64,000 nt of DNA from positions 14,413,221 through 14,477,220 of the forward strand of contig CM055105.1 in NCBI GenBank assembly GCA_029204225.1. Direction: 5' to 3'. Source of the DNA: Diphasiastrum complanatum (lineage: Eukaryota > Streptophyta > Lycopodiopsida > Lycopodiales > Lycopodiaceae). Positions within the stretch are counted from its first letter, which is position 1, and the number at the start of each line of letters is the position of its first letter. Below are positions 61,714 through 64,000 of this stretch, piece by piece. The position numbers and the translations under genes were made by a program. The notes under the pieces are model-generated. The model was not told where the DNA came from and ran no database searches. It worked only from the letters and a program-made list of their open reading frames with translations.

Positions 61714-63412
61714 CTCCGAACTGCTTAAAACTTCACCTGTAGGCTATAAAGTGTATGCTAGAGCCAACCGTGATGTCAGAAATCGATAATAATGACCTGC
61801 AATTTTTAGCTTACCAGGCCACCCGCCGCCATTCTTTCGCCAAATTGAAAGCCAAACTGACGTCATTTTCCAAAATGCTTCACGTCACCAACTCCCAGCT
61901 TCCTGCCCAGTAGAATGGTGAAATCACTTCTGACGCACTTCGAACACTTTCTCCAAGGCAATCACTCTATTTTGGTGTACCGTACTTGCAGGTACAGTCA
62001 AGGTGCCCTTCGTTTGGAGGCTATAGCCTTTCGTTTGGCCAAAATAGGCTAAAGGAGGTGAAAATAAGGGCAATTTGGGTTTTTGAACTGTTTCTTCAGT
62101 GTGAAGAAACTTCACCTTTCAAAGACTTGGGATCCAACAATTTTTTCAGTTTGAAGATTTTTAATGAAGTTGCAATGCACTTTGCACTTCAGACCCCTTT
62201 AGACTTTTTCACTTCAATCCAATGGATCCTTTAGATCCAACGACCCACCTGTTGTGAAATAACCATCGTCGATCTGTATGAATCGAGATTGAATGGCTGT
62301 CAATGTTTTTGTGCGTTGATCAAAGGCCTTCAAAGCACTGAGCACTTCGGGCCGCTAGTTGACAATTAAGACTGAGCGCGCGAGAGTTCCCGCGACCTCT
62401 CCTCCTCCTCTCTCTCAGCGATGGAGTTCTTCTCTCTCCTTCACAGGCTATGGCAGCTCCACATGGATCGAACTGGCTGCCTTCCTTCTCCACGGCCAGT
62501 CGTGGCCTCCCTACCGCTGAATCGCGCTACCAGGGCACCCATTCACAGCCTCTCACAGCTTTGAAAATGACTTCCTACAAGGAGATATATCAGATTTTGT
62601 CCTTTGAAACCCTAGCAATTTTGAAGAGAAGAATATACACGTGAATCAGCAAATTACAAACAATGATAATAAAGAAATATGAATCAGAATGAAAGGAACT
62701 ACAAATGAACAAAATATTACCTTTTCAATATCTACGTCCACTTGTAAATTATACCACTCAAAAAAGAACTTTGTATTGTACAGGATGAACCATGCACAAT
62801 TAAAATCGTCCCTTTGTTGTACACACTACATATATTGAACAAAAATTAGTAATATTATGACAGAAAATTTATTTATGCTATGATGATAGATTTAACTAGA
62901 AACAATACATGCATATCAGAGATAAATTGAATATACCTTGAGAGATTTAATGGTTATCTCTCCAATTGAGGTTGTCGTTGTCAGTATTTCCCAAACGACA
63001 TCATGAAGTAGAGAATCAAATTCTCTCTGTGTATTAGCAGCTGAGTTTACTTTTACACATTAAAAATTTGATGCTCCCTCCTTATTTATCTTTACAGAAA
63101 GAATGTTCAGGTTCCAATGCTGACTGCAACAATCAAAATAAAAATTAAAGCAATCCTTACTTATTAAAGCAATCCTTACTTACTAAAGCAATGCCGACTG
63201 CCACAATTCAAATTAAAACAACAAAAACAATCGAGCAATCCTTACTTATTCTCATATGGAATCAAATAAAATTTTGCCATTGAACTGCATTAAATAAAAT
63301 ATACAGCCCTCTTGAAATTGGCGTCTTTTGCTTTCACCGCTCCCATAAAAAATGGACTAACAACAAAAACTACACCATGAGATTCAGAACTAATACTGTG
63401 CTACAAAAAGTT
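61714..63412. other. Flank of copia remnant and AT-rich intergenic DNA
   Basis: The part next to the gag start (61714 to about 62250) should be copia leader but has no recognisable PBS or LTR. A pyrimidine-rich tract (TCTCCTCCTCCTCTCTCTC, about 62398) and a 64-codon ORF at 62450 have no recognised domain. The rest is AT-rich with no supported gene. Confidence 0.4.
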
Positions 63413-64000
63413 TTATTCAGCTTCTACTATAACATTTGTAATCTCTGATGTTTTTTCTTTCAGCTCGGCACAAAATTTGGGACCTAATCTATAGCTTCTA
63501 TTTGAATTTGGAAGAAAGAAATCAAAATAATTGCCGAGAAGATCAATTTTATTAGCTAAGTAAGTCTCATATTGGTTATAATGCTCGGAATCAAAATAAA
63601 CCTACATAGGATCGTATGGAATTCTGACAAAAAGATTATGTACAAGAGCAGAAAGAGAAGTAGACACAATATTTACAGATTTCTTGGTTATTTTGTCGAG
63701 CTCCTCTTGGGTAATCTTCACTTTTGGTGAAGAAACCTTCTGAGGAGCTGGACGAATAACACGAGGAGGAGAGGGTGATTCTCGGTCTGAATCAGATTCT
63801 CCAACATCTGATTCAGAGCTCAGAAAAATACGGGGTCTCTTGCTAGGGATAACTCTAGGAGGAAGGGAAGTAGTTGGCCTTCGAGATCCAGCTTTCTTAG
63901 GGACAGGCTGCTTCATTTTCCTCCTAGAGGTAGTTGGCAAGTTTGTTCTATCCAGAGGCAAGTCTTTGGAGGTGCTGGCGTTATCCACATGCAGACTAGA
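63413..64000 (-). CDS. Unrecognised ORF with an internal TAG, running off the window edge
   Basis: The minus-strand frame is open from the window edge to a TAG at 63602-63604, and then stays open in the same frame for about 62 more codons to a TAA at 63413-63415. The first part is basic, proline- and serine-rich with an acidic patch (SSESDVGESDSDRES), then a possible helical segment (ITQEELDKITKKSVNIV). The part after the TAG is aromatic-rich (YFDSEHYNQYETYL). The shape recalls the start of a nuclear or nucleic-acid-binding protein, but I recognise no family. The TAG could be a nonsense mutation, an intron boundary effect or readthrough. The true start lies outside the window. Confidence 0.4.

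Noticed and set aside
62450-62644. Small secreted or regulatory protein of 64 residues
   Set aside because: It has an ATG, but no domain, no signal peptide pattern I trust and no coding-like neighbours. It was left as unassigned sequence.

Overview
The window looks like nuclear DNA from a land plant, taken from a repeat-rich, probably heterochromatic region. Ty3/gypsy chromovirus elements, Ty1/copia elements and a Helitron are nested in one another. The LTR elements carry a primer-binding site of the plant type (TGGTATCAGAGC, complementary to initiator-Met tRNA). There are very long (GA)n microsatellites, and no rRNA, tRNA, CRISPR or bacterial-style genes. I cannot fix the species from sequence alone.

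Layout. Positions 1-10,052 hold plus-strand copies of a non-coding LTR element, called family A here, with LTRs of about 1.15-1.2 kb and an internal region of 1.6-2.3 kb without coding capacity. They are arranged LTR-internal-LTR-internal-LTR, followed by a scrambled patch of copia, gypsy and inverted LTR pieces. Positions 10,053-12,010 are low-copy sequence with a small host-gene-like fragment. Positions 12,011-20,729 hold two family B gypsy elements: a minus-strand pol remnant (RT, RNase H, integrase, chromodomain) and a plus-strand gag-protease-only element. Positions 21,078-24,977 and 31,409-39,556 are more family A, mostly minus strand, split by an apparently intact copia element (24,978-31,408). 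Positions 39,557-49,835 are a minus-strand family B tandem: LTR, gag-protease, LTR, leader, protease-pol, LTR, with the middle LTR shared. Positions 49,836-50,347 hold a second, inverted copy of the host-gene-like fragment. Positions 50,348-58,175 contain a decayed Helitron (Rep plus PIF1-type helicase) among three long GA/CT tracts. Positions 58,580-61,713 hold a plus-strand PBS and leader facing a minus-strand gag-to-integrase copia remnant. An unrecognised ORF runs off the right edge.

How the parts relate. Families A and B have different LTR bodies but share the first LTR bases, the PBS and a leader of about 0.5 kb. That leader repeats one small stem (GTGCT/AGCAC) five times. No gypsy copy here carries both gag and pol: two are gag plus a protease whose D-S/T-G motif reads D-L-G, and two are pol without gag. 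The simplest reading is a set of interdependent, trans-mobilised elements sharing one leader. Whether this is a real division of labour or only deletion decay needs other loci. The only apparently functional protein gene is the 1,317-residue copia polyprotein.
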